From NCBI RefSeq assembly GCF_900637515.1, contig NZ_LR134375.1, positions 248,001 to 312,000 on the forward strand: 64,000 nucleotides of DNA, in the 5' to 3' direction. A program made the position numbers and the translations under genes. Shown piece after piece: positions 16,766 through 25,009 of the stretch. Origin of the DNA: Veillonella dispar. Lineage in GTDB: Bacteria > Bacillota > Negativicutes > Veillonellales > Veillonellaceae. Below the pieces are notes generated by a model. It saw nothing but the letters and a program-made list of their open reading frames with translations, was not told the DNA's origin and searched no databases. The stretch's first letter is position 1; each line of letters begins with the position of its first letter.

Positions 16766-17671
16766 ATGGTCAAGAAGCTGGTTTTGTTAATGATAGGGAT
16801 CATGATGGCTGCCTTATTTGCAGGCTGTGGCAATGATGCACCAAAGGAACAAGCAGGTAAGAAGATCCAAGTGGTAACAAGTTTTAATGCCATGGCTGAA
16901 TTCGCAAAAGCTATTGGTGGTGACAAGGTAGAGGTATCTACCATTATTCCAGATGGCGTAGAGCCACATGATTTCGAGTTGAAACCTGAAAATATGAAAC
17001 AATTGGCAACAGCTCAAGTATTCGTGTACAACGGTTTTGGTATGGAACCTTGGGCACAACAAGCGATTGATGCGGCTAAAAATAGCAAACTCATCACTGT
17101 TGTTGCTACAGATGGCGTAGAAGCTATCAAAAATACTGATCCTGAAGAAATTAAAGAACATGGTGCAGAAGATCCTCACGCATGGTTATCTTTGAAAAAT
17201 GCAAAAATCGAAGTAAAAAATATTAAAGACGCTTTCGTAAAAGCTGACCCAGCAAACAAAGATTACTATGAAAAGAACTATAATGAATATGTTGCTAAAT
17301 TAGATGCGATGATCAAAAAATATGAAGATCAATTCGCTAAAGCTCCTCATAAAAACTTCGTTACTGGTCATGCAGCATTTGCGTACTTATGCCGTGACTT
17401 TGGGTTAGAACAAAATAGTGTAGAAGATGTATTTGCCGAAGGTGAACCAAATGCGGCTCAATTGGCTGAACTCATCAAATATTGTAAAGAAAACAATATT
17501 ACTACTATCTTTGCAGAAGAAATGGCTAGCCCAGAAGTTTCTAAAACGTTGGCAAGCGAAGTTGGTGCTAAGGTAGAAACTATTTACACAATCGAAAGCA
17601 ACGAAGATAATAAAACATACTTAGAACGTATGGATGAAAACCTTACAAAAATTGCAGCATCTTTACAATAA
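16766..17671 (+). CDS. znuA: Zinc/manganese-binding lipoprotein of the ABC system, ZnuA type
   Basis: A 301-residue substrate-binding lipoprotein of the cluster 9 family (PF01297). A signal peptide ends in the lipobox LFAGC, giving lipidated Cys21. Metal-ligand regions are visible: VEPHDFELKP, EDPHAWLSLKN, TGHAAFAYL and the acidic FAEEMASPE. There is no long His-rich loop, so zinc versus manganese is open. It captures metal in the periplasm for znuBC, encoded divergently 147 bp away. AAAGGAGGAC precedes ATG 16766, and a terminator follows, so it is a single-gene unit. Confidence 0.9.
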   Translation: MVKKLVLLMIGIMMAALFAGCGNDAPKEQAGKKIQVVTSFNAMAEFAKAIGGDKVEVSTIIPDGVEPHDFELKPENMKQLATAQVFVYNGFGMEPWAQQAIDAAKNSKLITVVATDGVEAIKNTDPEEIKEHGAEDPHAWLSLKNAKIEVKNIKDAFVKADPANKDYYEKNYNEYVAKLDAMIKKYEDQFAKAPHKNFVTGHAAFAYLCRDFGLEQNSVEDVFAEGEPNAAQLAELIKYCKENNITTIFAEEMASPEVSKTLASEVGAKVETIYTIESNEDNKTYLERMDENLTKIAASLQ

Positions 17672-17680
17672 GATGAACGA

Positions 17681-17711
17681 AAAAGCAGCCCTTATAGGGC
17701 TGCTTTTTTTT
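17681..17711 (+). terminator. Terminator after znuA
   Basis: A 12-bp perfect inverted repeat, 17681-17692 with 17696-17707, followed by an uninterrupted T run. Confidence 0.93.
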
Positions 17712-17812
17712 AGTTCTACGCATTGTGCGTAAGATTTAAAGTTGTAATATCTATAATTTTGGGGCCTATAGTATAATATATATAATGAAAATAAATTAAA
17801 AGGAGGTCCAAC

Positions 17813-18418
17813 ATGGTTATCACTAATAGATTGGGGATTACCGATTCCCCAACATTGGCTAGAGAAGAAGAACGAATTAGTAAAAAAGCGGCAACAACAT
17901 TATTTGAAAAAAACTTACTTAATGATATGCCTAGTGGTACATGGACTACCTTACAAAAAATCCATACTATATTATTCCAAGATATATATGATTTTGCTGG
18001 TGCATTACGAAGTGTGAATATTGCTAAAGGTAATTTTCGCTTTGTTCCTGTCATGTATCTTGCTGAAGCAGTTAGAACCATTGAAGATATGCCCCAATCT
18101 ACCTTTGATGAAATTGTAGAAAAGTATGTTGAAATGAATGTAGCTCATCCTTTTAGAGAAGGTAATGGGCGTAGCATGCGATTATGGCTTGATCATATGT
18201 TGTGTACAGAACTACAAAAGACCATCGATTGGAGTCAGGTTGATAAAGAGCAATATTTGTCTGCTATGGAACGAAGTCCAGTAAATGACTTAGAAATAAA
18301 AGCTATTCTTGCTAAAGCCCTTACAAGTGATATCAATAATCGAGAACTATTTATGAAAGGCCTTGACCATAGTTATTATTTTGAAGGATATCAATTATTT
18401 AAAAGTGAAGACTTATAA
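17813..18418 (+). CDS. fic: Fic-domain protein adenylyltransferase, class III-like
   Basis: A 201-residue Fic protein. The complete active-site motif HPFREGNGR lies at residues 112-120, with the catalytic histidine and the ATP-phosphate-binding GNGR. Fic enzymes transfer AMP from ATP to hydroxyl side chains of target proteins. Near the C-terminus S187-x-x-x-E191-G fits the (S/T)xxxE(G/N) inhibitory motif, which places it in the self-inhibited class III like the Neisseria protein. No antitoxin-like partner precedes it, consistent with built-in inhibition. AAAAGGAGGT precedes ATG 17813. The membrane protein gene that follows starts 11 bp after the stop. Confidence 0.9.
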   Translation: MVITNRLGITDSPTLAREEERISKKAATTLFEKNLLNDMPSGTWTTLQKIHTILFQDIYDFAGALRSVNIAKGNFRFVPVMYLAEAVRTIEDMPQSTFDEIVEKYVEMNVAHPFREGNGRSMRLWLDHMLCTELQKTIDWSQVDKEQYLSAMERSPVNDLEIKAILAKALTSDINNRELFMKGLDHSYYFEGYQLFKSEDL

Positions 18419-18429
18419 GGTATAGAATT

Positions 18430-18999
18430 ATGAATGGTATGTTTGGCCCATATATAGAAAAATGGATGCATTTGATCACTATTAAGAATATGTTATTATT
18501 AGCTGTTATATCAGCAATCATAACTGACTTTGGGTTACATATATTATCGCTAATTTTCTCCAAAAGCCCATTTTTTAAAACATTTATTTGGGAGGTTATA
18601 GGCCCTATAGAACTTGAAGCAGTTCCTCTTATAGGATATGTACTTGGAATTGTAGCGTTTGTTCTTGTATCTTCTGGTATTTTATATGGTATTTTTAAGG
18701 TCTTTAAGGGGCAGGTTACATATAAGCAACTTGTGGCAGACATGCTTTTAAATAGTTGTATTACTAGTTGGATTCATTTGATTTTTGTACTTTTTGCTGC
18801 GCCTATTTATCTTTTCTTGGATTTACATATTAAAGGCGGATCTAGTGGATTAAGTACCATAGAAATATTTAATGTCATTATCATGGCGCAACTGATGTCT
18901 AAGCAATTTGGATTGAGTCCTTGGATAACAGGTATTGCATTTTATATCGTATCCTTTGTCTTTGGCATAGGTGGCATTATCTTGTCCATGTCTCTTTAA
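18430..18999 (+). CDS. Polytopic membrane protein of unknown function (Yip1-like array, gene 1)
   Basis: I do not recognise this 189-residue protein. It has about five hydrophobic segments and a short loop AQLMSKQFGLSPW before the last one, which resembles AQLMRRYVELGIV in the protein encoded at 20718. It begins 11 bp after fic with only a weak ribosome site (AAGG at the end of fic), so it is probably co-transcribed and perhaps coupled with fic. Unlike the next genes it lacks the tryptophan-rich N-terminal signature. A terminator follows. A distant relation to Yip1-domain proteins is possible but unproven. Confidence 0.7.
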   Translation: MNGMFGPYIEKWMHLITIKNMLLLAVISAIITDFGLHILSLIFSKSPFFKTFIWEVIGPIELEAVPLIGYVLGIVAFVLVSSGILYGIFKVFKGQVTYKQLVADMLLNSCITSWIHLIFVLFAAPIYLFLDLHIKGGSSGLSTIEIFNVIIMAQLMSKQFGLSPWITGIAFYIVSFVFGIGGIILSMSL

Positions 19000-19018
19000 A
19001 TACATATGTAATAGAAAT

Positions 19019-19054
19019 GTTGATAGATGCTATTAGGTGTCTATCAACTTTTTT
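19019..19054 (+). terminator. Terminator after membrane gene 1
   Basis: A GTTGATAG / CTATCAAC stem (19019-19026 with 19041-19048) leads into a T run. Confidence 0.75.
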
Positions 19055-19164
19055 ATTACTATATTTGTTTGTATAATTTATAATGAATTTATATTTAATT
19101 TAAAACTACATTGTGATACAATGATAGAAATATATGTGCTTTTAATGTATTTGGAGGGGAACAT

Positions 19165-19836
19165 ATGGAAACAAAATGGTATTCAGATATTTGGCAGCTT
19201 ATTGTAGCTCCATTTAAACGTGGTATTCCACAGATTGTAGAGCATGGATCTTGTCGAAAGGGGTTTTATGCTACTGTGGCTATGGCATTGGTATCCTTGG
19301 TATTCTCAGATATCTTGCCTATTATTGTGAGTACGATATTTGCAGATAAACTTGATGGTGCACTTACTATTGTGGCAGCTCTTTTTGGGGGCGGTATATT
19401 GAATCTAGTATTAGGTTTGCTATTTACTTTTATTGGCATTGCTATTTATTCTGCTATTTTCTCTTGGGTCGCTAATAAATTTGATGCCAATACTACATAT
19501 GAGTCTGTGTTAAAGATTATGTGGTATGAACAAGCTTATAACCAGATTATGGGATTAGTATATTTTATTGGACTAATATTAGTATCAGTGCCATTCTTTG
19601 TGATACTAGGTTTTAATCTTAATTCTACAGTAAATAGTATCGTATGGTTAACTATTGTTATATTTACATTAATTGCTTTTTCAGTCTTTATATTCTGGGT
19701 GTGGTTGACATTGTTGAGTCACCAAATTAATAAATCTCGTTTAGCAACTTTTGGCATCTCTATTATTACGAGTTTAATTCCTGTAGTCTTTATTGGTATT
19801 TTGGTAGGCATGGTTATGCTTGCTACATCTAGATAA
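19165..19836 (+). CDS. Yip1-like polytopic membrane protein (array gene 2)
   Basis: A 223-residue protein with about five membrane segments after a cytoplasmic start. The N-terminus (WYSDIWQLIVAPFKRG, then EHGSCRKGF) contains a pattern shared with the products at 20718 and 21496: an aromatic residue, D/E-I, a hydrophobic turn, P or S with basic residues, then an NG/HG/FG-S/T and a basic residue before the first membrane segment. Yip1-family proteins share this layout. GGAGGGG precedes ATG 19165 and a terminator follows, so it is transcribed alone. Function unknown. Confidence 0.72.
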   Translation: METKWYSDIWQLIVAPFKRGIPQIVEHGSCRKGFYATVAMALVSLVFSDILPIIVSTIFADKLDGALTIVAALFGGGILNLVLGLLFTFIGIAIYSAIFSWVANKFDANTTYESVLKIMWYEQAYNQIMGLVYFIGLILVSVPFFVILGFNLNSTVNSIVWLTIVIFTLIAFSVFIFWVWLTLLSHQINKSRLATFGISIITSLIPVVFIGILVGMVMLATSR

Positions 19837-19857
19837 TTACATAGTATGAAAAATATG

Positions 19858-19887
19858 AAAGCAAGGTATGAATATACCTTGCTTTTG
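19858..19887 (+). terminator. Terminator after membrane gene 2
   Basis: A 12-bp inverted repeat, 19858-19869 with 19874-19885, ending in TTTT. Confidence 0.82.
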
Positions 19888-20018
19888 TGCTATAATGATG
19901 AACAGAGTATGAATTAAAAATAAAATAATTGTTATAAATTCGTAATCGTTGTGTTGTGTGCCGCATCATTCTATATAGAATGGTGCTTATTCTTATTGTG
20001 TAAAAGGTGGTGAGAGGC

Positions 20019-20702
20019 ATGATGGGAGGTTTAGTAGAGTTCGTTTATCGCTTATTAAACCCCATTGAAGAAAAACATCCACGGATGTACCACTATGATG
20101 TTACGTATGGACAGCTTGTATGGATGCTGGTATTGGCTCTCATATGTTATCAATTTACCATCGTTGGTGAAAGCGTCTATTTAGATGCTATACGAGCATT
20201 TATACGTAATTCATCGCTTTTGGTAAAGTGGCAATTGTTTTCGCTTCCCGTAGGGCAGCATGAAATACAAGTCTTTTTTGAGCAGCTAAGTAAACCTCGT
20301 GAGTTTTGGAATGTAGGTCGCTTTACGTGGGTGATTTTAAAAGCGGTGCTTATGTCCGGTATCTTGATAAGTTACGCAATGTTGCAAAAGCGTAAGTTCT
20401 ACATTCGCGGTGTAGTTACCGGTGTATTACACATGATGGCCTTTGCTCAATTAGTAGTAGCTATGATTACTCTTACGGCGGGTATTATGTTGATTCTTAC
20501 ATCCATACCGATTATATTGCAAGCCATTATTGGCTTTTGCATGATTGTTTTATGTATTCTTAGCACTGTATTGCTACTACAGACCATGGGGCGTATTGCA
20601 GGGGCTTGTATTAATGGCAGTTTTTATGAAGGGCTAAGCATTATGTTAATCGCTATTTTAGTATCACTATTATGTGAAGTGCTATATACATTAACTCGAT
20701 AA
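20019..20702 (+). CDS. Polytopic membrane protein of unknown function (array gene 3)
   Basis: A 227-residue protein with about five or six membrane segments. It differs from its neighbours: it opens with a proline- and charge-containing stretch (LLNPIEEKHPRMYHYD) and has a large extracytoplasmic loop between segments 1 and 2. I see no domain I can name. ATG 20019 is placed after AAGGTGG (20004-20010); GTG codons upstream at 20007 and 20010 overlap that site. The next array gene begins 15 bp after its stop, so the two form a unit. Confidence 0.7.
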   Translation: MMGGLVEFVYRLLNPIEEKHPRMYHYDVTYGQLVWMLVLALICYQFTIVGESVYLDAIRAFIRNSSLLVKWQLFSLPVGQHEIQVFFEQLSKPREFWNVGRFTWVILKAVLMSGILISYAMLQKRKFYIRGVVTGVLHMMAFAQLVVAMITLTAGIMLILTSIPIILQAIIGFCMIVLCILSTVLLLQTMGRIAGACINGSFYEGLSIMLIAILVSLLCEVLYTLTR

Positions 20703-20717
20703 TATATAAGGAGTATT

Positions 20718-21347
20718 ATGGCTTGGTATAAGGATATATTACATTTATTTACAAAACTGAGTGATCGTTCCTTTCAAAATATTATTAAGAATGGCTCGTA
20801 TGCTCGAGCTATACTAAATCTTGTAATATCTACAATTGTATTATATGTGATGACCTATGCTTTGCCGTTCATAGTGAAAGCTGTGTCTCCCGCATTAGGC
20901 ATAAAACGCATGACTGGTCTCACACATTTTGATCTGGTTAGTGCTTTGGCAAATGCATCCTTTTTAATTTTTCAAATTATCATAGGTGCCTTTGTTATAT
21001 GGCGATTACTAGTATTGCTAGGTGGTACTGGGACCTATAGGGGCGTGATGCGAAACTATATCTATGGCTTAGCTTATACGAATGCACTGCGTACCGTAGT
21101 ATTAGTGTTGATCCATATAGTGGGGCTCATATTATTTTATCTATCTATGCCGAAATATGTAGGGGATATGGCCTATCTTGTAACCATGTTTAGTCAATAT
21201 TATGCTGTCTTTATTGGGGCTCAGCTCATGCGCCGCTATGTTGAATTAGGTATCGTAAAAACATATATTATTATGTTTATTGTGGCGTTGCTATCAGTGT
21301 CGGTATTGCCTCAATGGATCCGATTTGTACATACCCTAGTTAAATAA
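20718..21347 (+). CDS. Yip1-like polytopic membrane protein (array gene 4)
   Basis: A 209-residue protein with five probable membrane segments and the N-terminal signature of the array (AWYKDILHLFTKLSDRSF, then KNGSYARA). The segment GAQLMRRYVELG before the final membrane span echoes AQLMSKQFGL in gene 1. AAGGAG lies just ahead of ATG 20718. It is transcribed with gene 3 and followed by a strong terminator. No function can be assigned. Confidence 0.72.
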   Translation: MAWYKDILHLFTKLSDRSFQNIIKNGSYARAILNLVISTIVLYVMTYALPFIVKAVSPALGIKRMTGLTHFDLVSALANASFLIFQIIIGAFVIWRLLVLLGGTGTYRGVMRNYIYGLAYTNALRTVVLVLIHIVGLILFYLSMPKYVGDMAYLVTMFSQYYAVFIGAQLMRRYVELGIVKTYIIMFIVALLSVSVLPQWIRFVHTLVK

Positions 21348-21368
21348 TATAAGATAATAATGTAGTAT

Positions 21369-21399
21369 AACCGCAAGATGAAAGTCTTGCGGTTTTTTT
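21369..21399 (+). terminator. Terminator after membrane gene 4
   Basis: A 10-bp GC-containing stem, 21369-21378 with 21385-21394, followed by seven T. Confidence 0.92.
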
Positions 21400-21495
21400 G
21401 TCGTTTAATTTATATTAAAATTAATTATATATAATTTAAATCTAGAAATTTATGATATAATTAATCTTATAGTGTAGTTGAGAGCGGAGTTAGTT

Positions 21496-22104
21496 ATGGA
21501 TACGACATTTTTACGAGAAATATCCCTGCTGGTGCGTTCACCGAAGAAGGGAATCGATGAAATCTTCTGGTTTGGTACCTTAGAAAAGGGTATCAAAGCT
21601 GGACTCGCCGGTTGGTGCGCCACTCATATTATAGGCTTTGCTTTAGGCATTGTACTATTACCTTTAGCTATGACCTTTGGCGGTTTTTTATTTGGCTTTA
21701 TACCGGCTGTATATGGCATATTTTCTATATTGAGAGAGATTTTAGGCCTTGGAATCTATTGGTTTGTAGGTAGCTTCATACTTTGGAAATTACTGAGCGT
21801 TCTTTTAGAACGTGAGTTTGATTTTAAGCAAGTATTAATGGGTACTGCCTATGTGGAGGGCTATACAGGCGCACTTGGGCTAGCATTAATTTTGGTATCT
21901 ATTATTTGCATTTATATTACGCCATTTTTAATGATTCTATTAGTTCCCTTAGCATTAGCCTATGTTGGTGCCGTTATCTACGTAGCCGTCATGCTTTTAT
22001 CTCGGATTATGAAAGTAGAGCCTATCACTGTAGGCGCTGTATATATAGTTCTATATATTATTAACCTTTTATATAACTGGATTATGCGCATACTCTTTGC
22101 GTAA
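21496..22104 (+). CDS. Yip1-like polytopic membrane protein (array gene 5)
   Basis: A 202-residue protein with about five membrane segments. The N-terminus (TFLREISLLVRSPKKGIDEIF, then FGTLEKGIKAG, shown here in two parts) aligns with array genes 2 and 4. ATG 21496 is chosen because GGAG at 21486-21489 precedes it; the TTG at 21478 lies upstream of that site. A terminator follows on each side, so it is its own unit. Function unknown; a Yip1-type fold is the best guess. Confidence 0.72.
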   Translation: MDTTFLREISLLVRSPKKGIDEIFWFGTLEKGIKAGLAGWCATHIIGFALGIVLLPLAMTFGGFLFGFIPAVYGIFSILREILGLGIYWFVGSFILWKLLSVLLEREFDFKQVLMGTAYVEGYTGALGLALILVSIICIYITPFLMILLVPLALAYVGAVIYVAVMLLSRIMKVEPITVGAVYIVLYIINLLYNWIMRILFA

Positions 22105-22110
22105 ATACAT

Positions 22111-22143
22111 AAAACCTCCTAGTTTTATACTAGGAGGTTTTTA
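22111..22143. terminator. Bidirectional terminator
   Basis: An 11-bp perfect stem, 22111-22121 with 22131-22141, between the convergent array gene 5 and the FliB-like gene, with T and A runs outside. Confidence 0.92.
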
Positions 22144-22180
22144 TTGCTTTGAATGAAATTTTAGTAAAAGTAGTTTGTCA

Positions 22181-23083
22181 TTATTGAAGAGAATCATAAT
22201 GTTGTAATAGTAGTTCTACATTGTCTTCATCGTATTCGATTTGTTGGGACCATCTTGCGACTTGTTTAAGCGGTGAACCCTCTATAGCACTTGTGATTAG
22301 TATGTATTCTACACCATCTCTTGCGTAGGAGAGGATAGATTCCAAAGAATAGTCTGCTAGCATATCGATTTGACGATATAAGATGTATTGGAACACCTTG
22401 TTGAATAGCCCCATATCGTGATTTGCTATATAGCTTTGTACAGCGGTAATAAGTTTTTCTATGTCATGAGATAATGTATTAATTTGTACAGTCCATTCTT
22501 CATCGATAGGCTCTGTTGTACCGTATAAATCTAACAGTTTCGCATAATACTGTACATCAGGATTTGGGCTGTATTGAAAGTATGATGAATCTATATCAAG
22601 GGCTAATAGTTCAAATATATTCTGAATAGTTAAACGCTCGTCAGGACTAAACTCGCTATCATCGTCTTCAATGGTAAAGATTACCTGATCAGATTGAGTA
22701 TCCTCTGCGAGTAGTTCAACCGATGCTTCGCAGGATAGACCAACCCCACATAGTTCGAGGTCTTCAATATATTTATAAAAACGTGGGTGCATGTGGCATG
22801 TATCGCATAGGCCTTCTTCACCTAGTTCGAGCACAACCTTACAAAGACCGTTTTCATTGAGTAACGGACACATTGGTTGTTCTTTAGAAAATACGAAATG
22901 GCTGCCTTCATCATCAACAGTGATAGCTTGGCGTAAGCTTTCACCAAGAGGGCCTGTCATGGCATGATAGCGTTCAGCAGTGGACTCGTCGATATCGATG
23001 GTCCAAAGTTGACAACATGTATTTTCACATCGATCTGCTTTGCATTGAAAAGTGTGATATATAGTAGGATATAATGAAATCAT
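22181..23083 (-). CDS. FliB-like cysteine-rich protein (flagellin lysine N-methylase family)
   Basis: A 300-residue protein whose first 120 residues hold ten cysteines (C14, C19, C23, C24, C72, C81, C93, C96, C112, C118) arranged as in FliB and the related YkgJ-type metal-cluster proteins. The pattern CxxxxCxxxCC, then CPLL, CxxC-MHPRFY and the LSCEAS segment is typical. FliB in enterobacteria methylates flagellin lysines, but no flagellar gene is in this window and Veillonella is non-motile, so the substrate here must be something else. The C-terminal half is acidic and helical. It is transcribed alone, divergent from the PepSY-like gene at 23241. Confidence 0.75.
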   Translation of the reverse strand: MISLYPTIYHTFQCKADRCENTCCQLWTIDIDESTAERYHAMTGPLGESLRQAITVDDEGSHFVFSKEQPMCPLLNENGLCKVVLELGEEGLCDTCHMHPRFYKYIEDLELCGVGLSCEASVELLAEDTQSDQVIFTIEDDDSEFSPDERLTIQNIFELLALDIDSSYFQYSPNPDVQYYAKLLDLYGTTEPIDEEWTVQINTLSHDIEKLITAVQSYIANHDMGLFNKVFQYILYRQIDMLADYSLESILSYARDGVEYILITSAIEGSPLKQVARWSQQIEYDEDNVELLLQHYDSLQ

Positions 23084-23240
23084 AATCGTCTCACTTGTAG
23101 TAAAAAATATTCTACGTGCATTGTATCATAGGGGAGTTGTCTATGCATTAATATTATAAATAAAGATTAATAATCGTATCGATTTAGTGTATAATTGTAT
23201 ATATACACACTATGGTCCTGTTTGAGAGATGGAGGAGCCT

Positions 23241-23804
23241 ATGAAATCCTTATTTGTAAAAGGTAGCCTTGTATTAGCCTTGGCAGCAGTGTTTGGTATG
23301 CCAAATGCAAGTGCAGCCCATTTAGTAGCGGTAGAACCAACTGTTGCCGTTGTTGATGGAAACCATGCAGCGATTGTAGGTGCCAATGGTTTATTAAATG
23401 CATTTATTCAGAATCATCCAAATGCAGCTATCACTGAAATCGCTTTTGATGCAGATGGTGGTCAAATTAGATATGATGTAGAAGGTTTTGATGAAAGTGG
23501 CAAGTATGAGCTTACGTATATCTATGCCACAAATCAAATCTTTGAAAAACGTGAAGGCGATTTCCATAAATCGTTAAAGAAAAAATCCTTTGATCCTCGT
23601 GAAATCTTACCGCCAGCAGCAGTAGTTAATTTTGCGTATGCTCAAACGCAAGGTAAAGCGACAAGCCTTAATGGGTGGTCTGTACAGTATGATAAAGGTA
23701 AAATAGTATACAAAGTTAGCTTCGGTACAGAAGGTGACAAAGAGGTAGACGTACGAATTGATGCTATGAATGGTACTTTATTATCTGTTAAATTTGATGA
23801 TTAA
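23241..23804 (+). CDS. Secreted PepSY-like protein 1
   Basis: A 187-residue exported protein with a signal peptide (about 1-26, ending ASA). The mature part contains two PepSY-like repeats: one around FIQNHPNAAITEIAFDADG to YDVEGFDESG, the other around VNFAYAQ to VDVRIDAMNGTLLSV. PepSY domains are small folds found in secreted peptidase propeptides and in envelope proteins, where they are thought to bind or inhibit partners. Homologues occur at 24320-25446 and 48010 in this window. GGAGGAG at 23231-23237 sets ATG 23241. A terminator follows. Confidence 0.8.
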   Translation: MKSLFVKGSLVLALAAVFGMPNASAAHLVAVEPTVAVVDGNHAAIVGANGLLNAFIQNHPNAAITEIAFDADGGQIRYDVEGFDESGKYELTYIYATNQIFEKREGDFHKSLKKKSFDPREILPPAAVVNFAYAQTQGKATSLNGWSVQYDKGKIVYKVSFGTEGDKEVDVRIDAMNGTLLSVKFDD

Positions 23805-23868
23805 ACCTTATTGTAATTAGTAAATACAACTTAATAGTCAAAGGCTTATTATTTTAAATATAACAATT

Positions 23869-23925
23869 AAACTCCTTAAAACTGTCTTTTTTGTAGTAAA
23901 TGATAGTTTTAAGGAGTTTTTTTGT
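23869..23925 (+). terminator. Terminator after PepSY-like gene 1
   Basis: A 15-bp perfect inverted repeat, 23869-23883 with 23904-23918, followed by a T run. Confidence 0.88.
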
Positions 23926-24319
23926 GAAAGTTTGCTCATGAAATGGGATGTTTAGATTATGAGAAGTACAATGAGAGGCCATGATTCCTTTAGACATGGG
24001 ACGTATAGCTTTTTAGATTTGGTTCATAGAATACTTAATTGCAAATCGAATACTATAGAATTTCATTTAAATTACATATAAATTCATTTTAGACTCACGC
24101 CAAAATAAGCTAGACTGATGGATTCTACATTTTTATTTCATAGATTATGGATAATATGTGTCCAGTCAAAGGACAGAACTCAAATATATCGGGAATTTCC
24201 AGACTATATATCTACAGTCCACGCTAGATATATGTTTTGGAACTATAACGATAACACCGAGTTGGTTAAAAATATATATGCGTAATTTTGCATATATATG
24301 GATTATCAAGGAGGATATT
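23926..24319 (+). other. Intergenic region before PepSY-like gene 2
   Basis: About 390 bases with no convincing gene. A 40-codon open frame starts near 23958 but has no ribosome site and no family I know. An exact TTGTGAAAGT decamer lies at 23922-23931. AAGGAGG for the next gene is at the right end. Confidence 0.5.
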
Positions 24320-25009
24320 ATGAAAAAATCTATTTTGAAAAGCAGTATTGCTTTAGCAGTAGCCGGCGTATTTGGTGCTACTGTAGCAGTAACAGCAGCT
24401 GAACAAGCAACACCAGTTCCTGTAACTCAAGAGGTAGCAGCTACTGCAGCTCCTGTCGCAGAACCTGCTACTCATCAAGCGGTTCCAACAATTCAAGTGA
24501 CTCCAGCAGCTAAAGTAGAAGCAGCTCCAACAGCAGCTAAAACAGAAGTAACTCCAGCAGTTAAAGTGGTACCAACAGCGGCTAAAGCTGAAGTAGCTCC
24601 AGTTGCACCAGCAGCTCAAGATACTACACCAGTTCCAACAGCAACTCAAGACGTAAAAGCTCCAGTTGCTCAAGACACTGTAGTTCCAGCAGCAGCTAAT
24701 CCTGCAGCAGCAACTCCTACAATTGAAACTGCAGCTGTAGCAAAAGCTCCTAGCGAAGCTAAAGTAGTGCGTGCAGCAGATAAAAAAGTAGAAGCTAATA
24801 AAGATGAAAAAAATACTAAAAAAGCGCAAGCACACAAAGCGCCTAAAGTAAAAGCTGACAAAGCAGTTAAAGCTGATAAAGCTGTAAAAGAAACTAAAGA
24901 AGTAAAAGCAGATAAAAAAGCTGACAAAAAAGAAACTACTAAAGAGGAAAAAAAAACTCTAAAAGTGGAAAATCACAACCTAGCACAACAAGTAAGCAAG
25001 CAGGCGTAG
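24320..25009 (+). CDS. Secreted Ala/Pro- and Lys-rich protein, N-terminal frame of a frameshifted PepSY protein
   Basis: This frame gives 229 residues: a signal peptide (about 1-27), a long low-complexity region rich in Ala, Pro, Val and Thr (TPVPV, AAPTAAK repeats), then a Lys-rich stretch (KADKAVK repeats). The frame closes 54 bases after an A9 tract. A PepSY-like domain continues in the -1 frame from the tract with no start codon of its own nearby. The natural product is therefore probably a fusion of about 375 residues, made by -1 slippage or by a variant with ten A. The layout suggests an envelope or wall-spanning linker carrying a PepSY module. ATG 24320 follows AAGGAGG. Confidence 0.75.
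   Translation: MKKSILKSSIALAVAGVFGATVAVTAAEQATPVPVTQEVAATAAPVAEPATHQAVPTIQVTPAAKVEAAPTAAKTEVTPAVKVVPTAAKAEVAPVAPAAQDTTPVPTATQDVKAPVAQDTVVPAAANPAAATPTIETAAVAKAPSEAKVVRAADKKVEANKDEKNTKKAQAHKAPKVKADKAVKADKAVKETKEVKADKKADKKETTKEEKKTLKVENHNLAQQVSKQA
24948..24956 (+). other. A9 tract with in-phase slippery heptamer A_AAA_AAA
   Basis: Nine A at 24948-24956. In the upstream frame (codons 24947, 24950, 24953) the heptamer at 24949-24955 reads A AAA AAA, the canonical -1 slippery form, and the -1 frame opens into the PepSY region. Replication slippage to A10 would give the same join at the DNA level. Confidence 0.7.

Noticed and set aside
22181-23083. Reading the FliB-like gene as evidence of motility
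   Set aside because: No flagellar or chemotaxis gene is in the window, and the family is broader than flagellin methylation.
23958-24080. 40-codon open frame between the PepSY genes
   Set aside because: No ribosome site, no signal sequence and no similarity I can name; length is within chance.
24353-24835. Long Cys/Ser-rich open frame on the minus strand
   Set aside because: It is the antisense shadow of the Ala/Pro-rich coding region; the composition is fully explained by the GCA/GCT repeats on the plus strand and it has no ribosome site.
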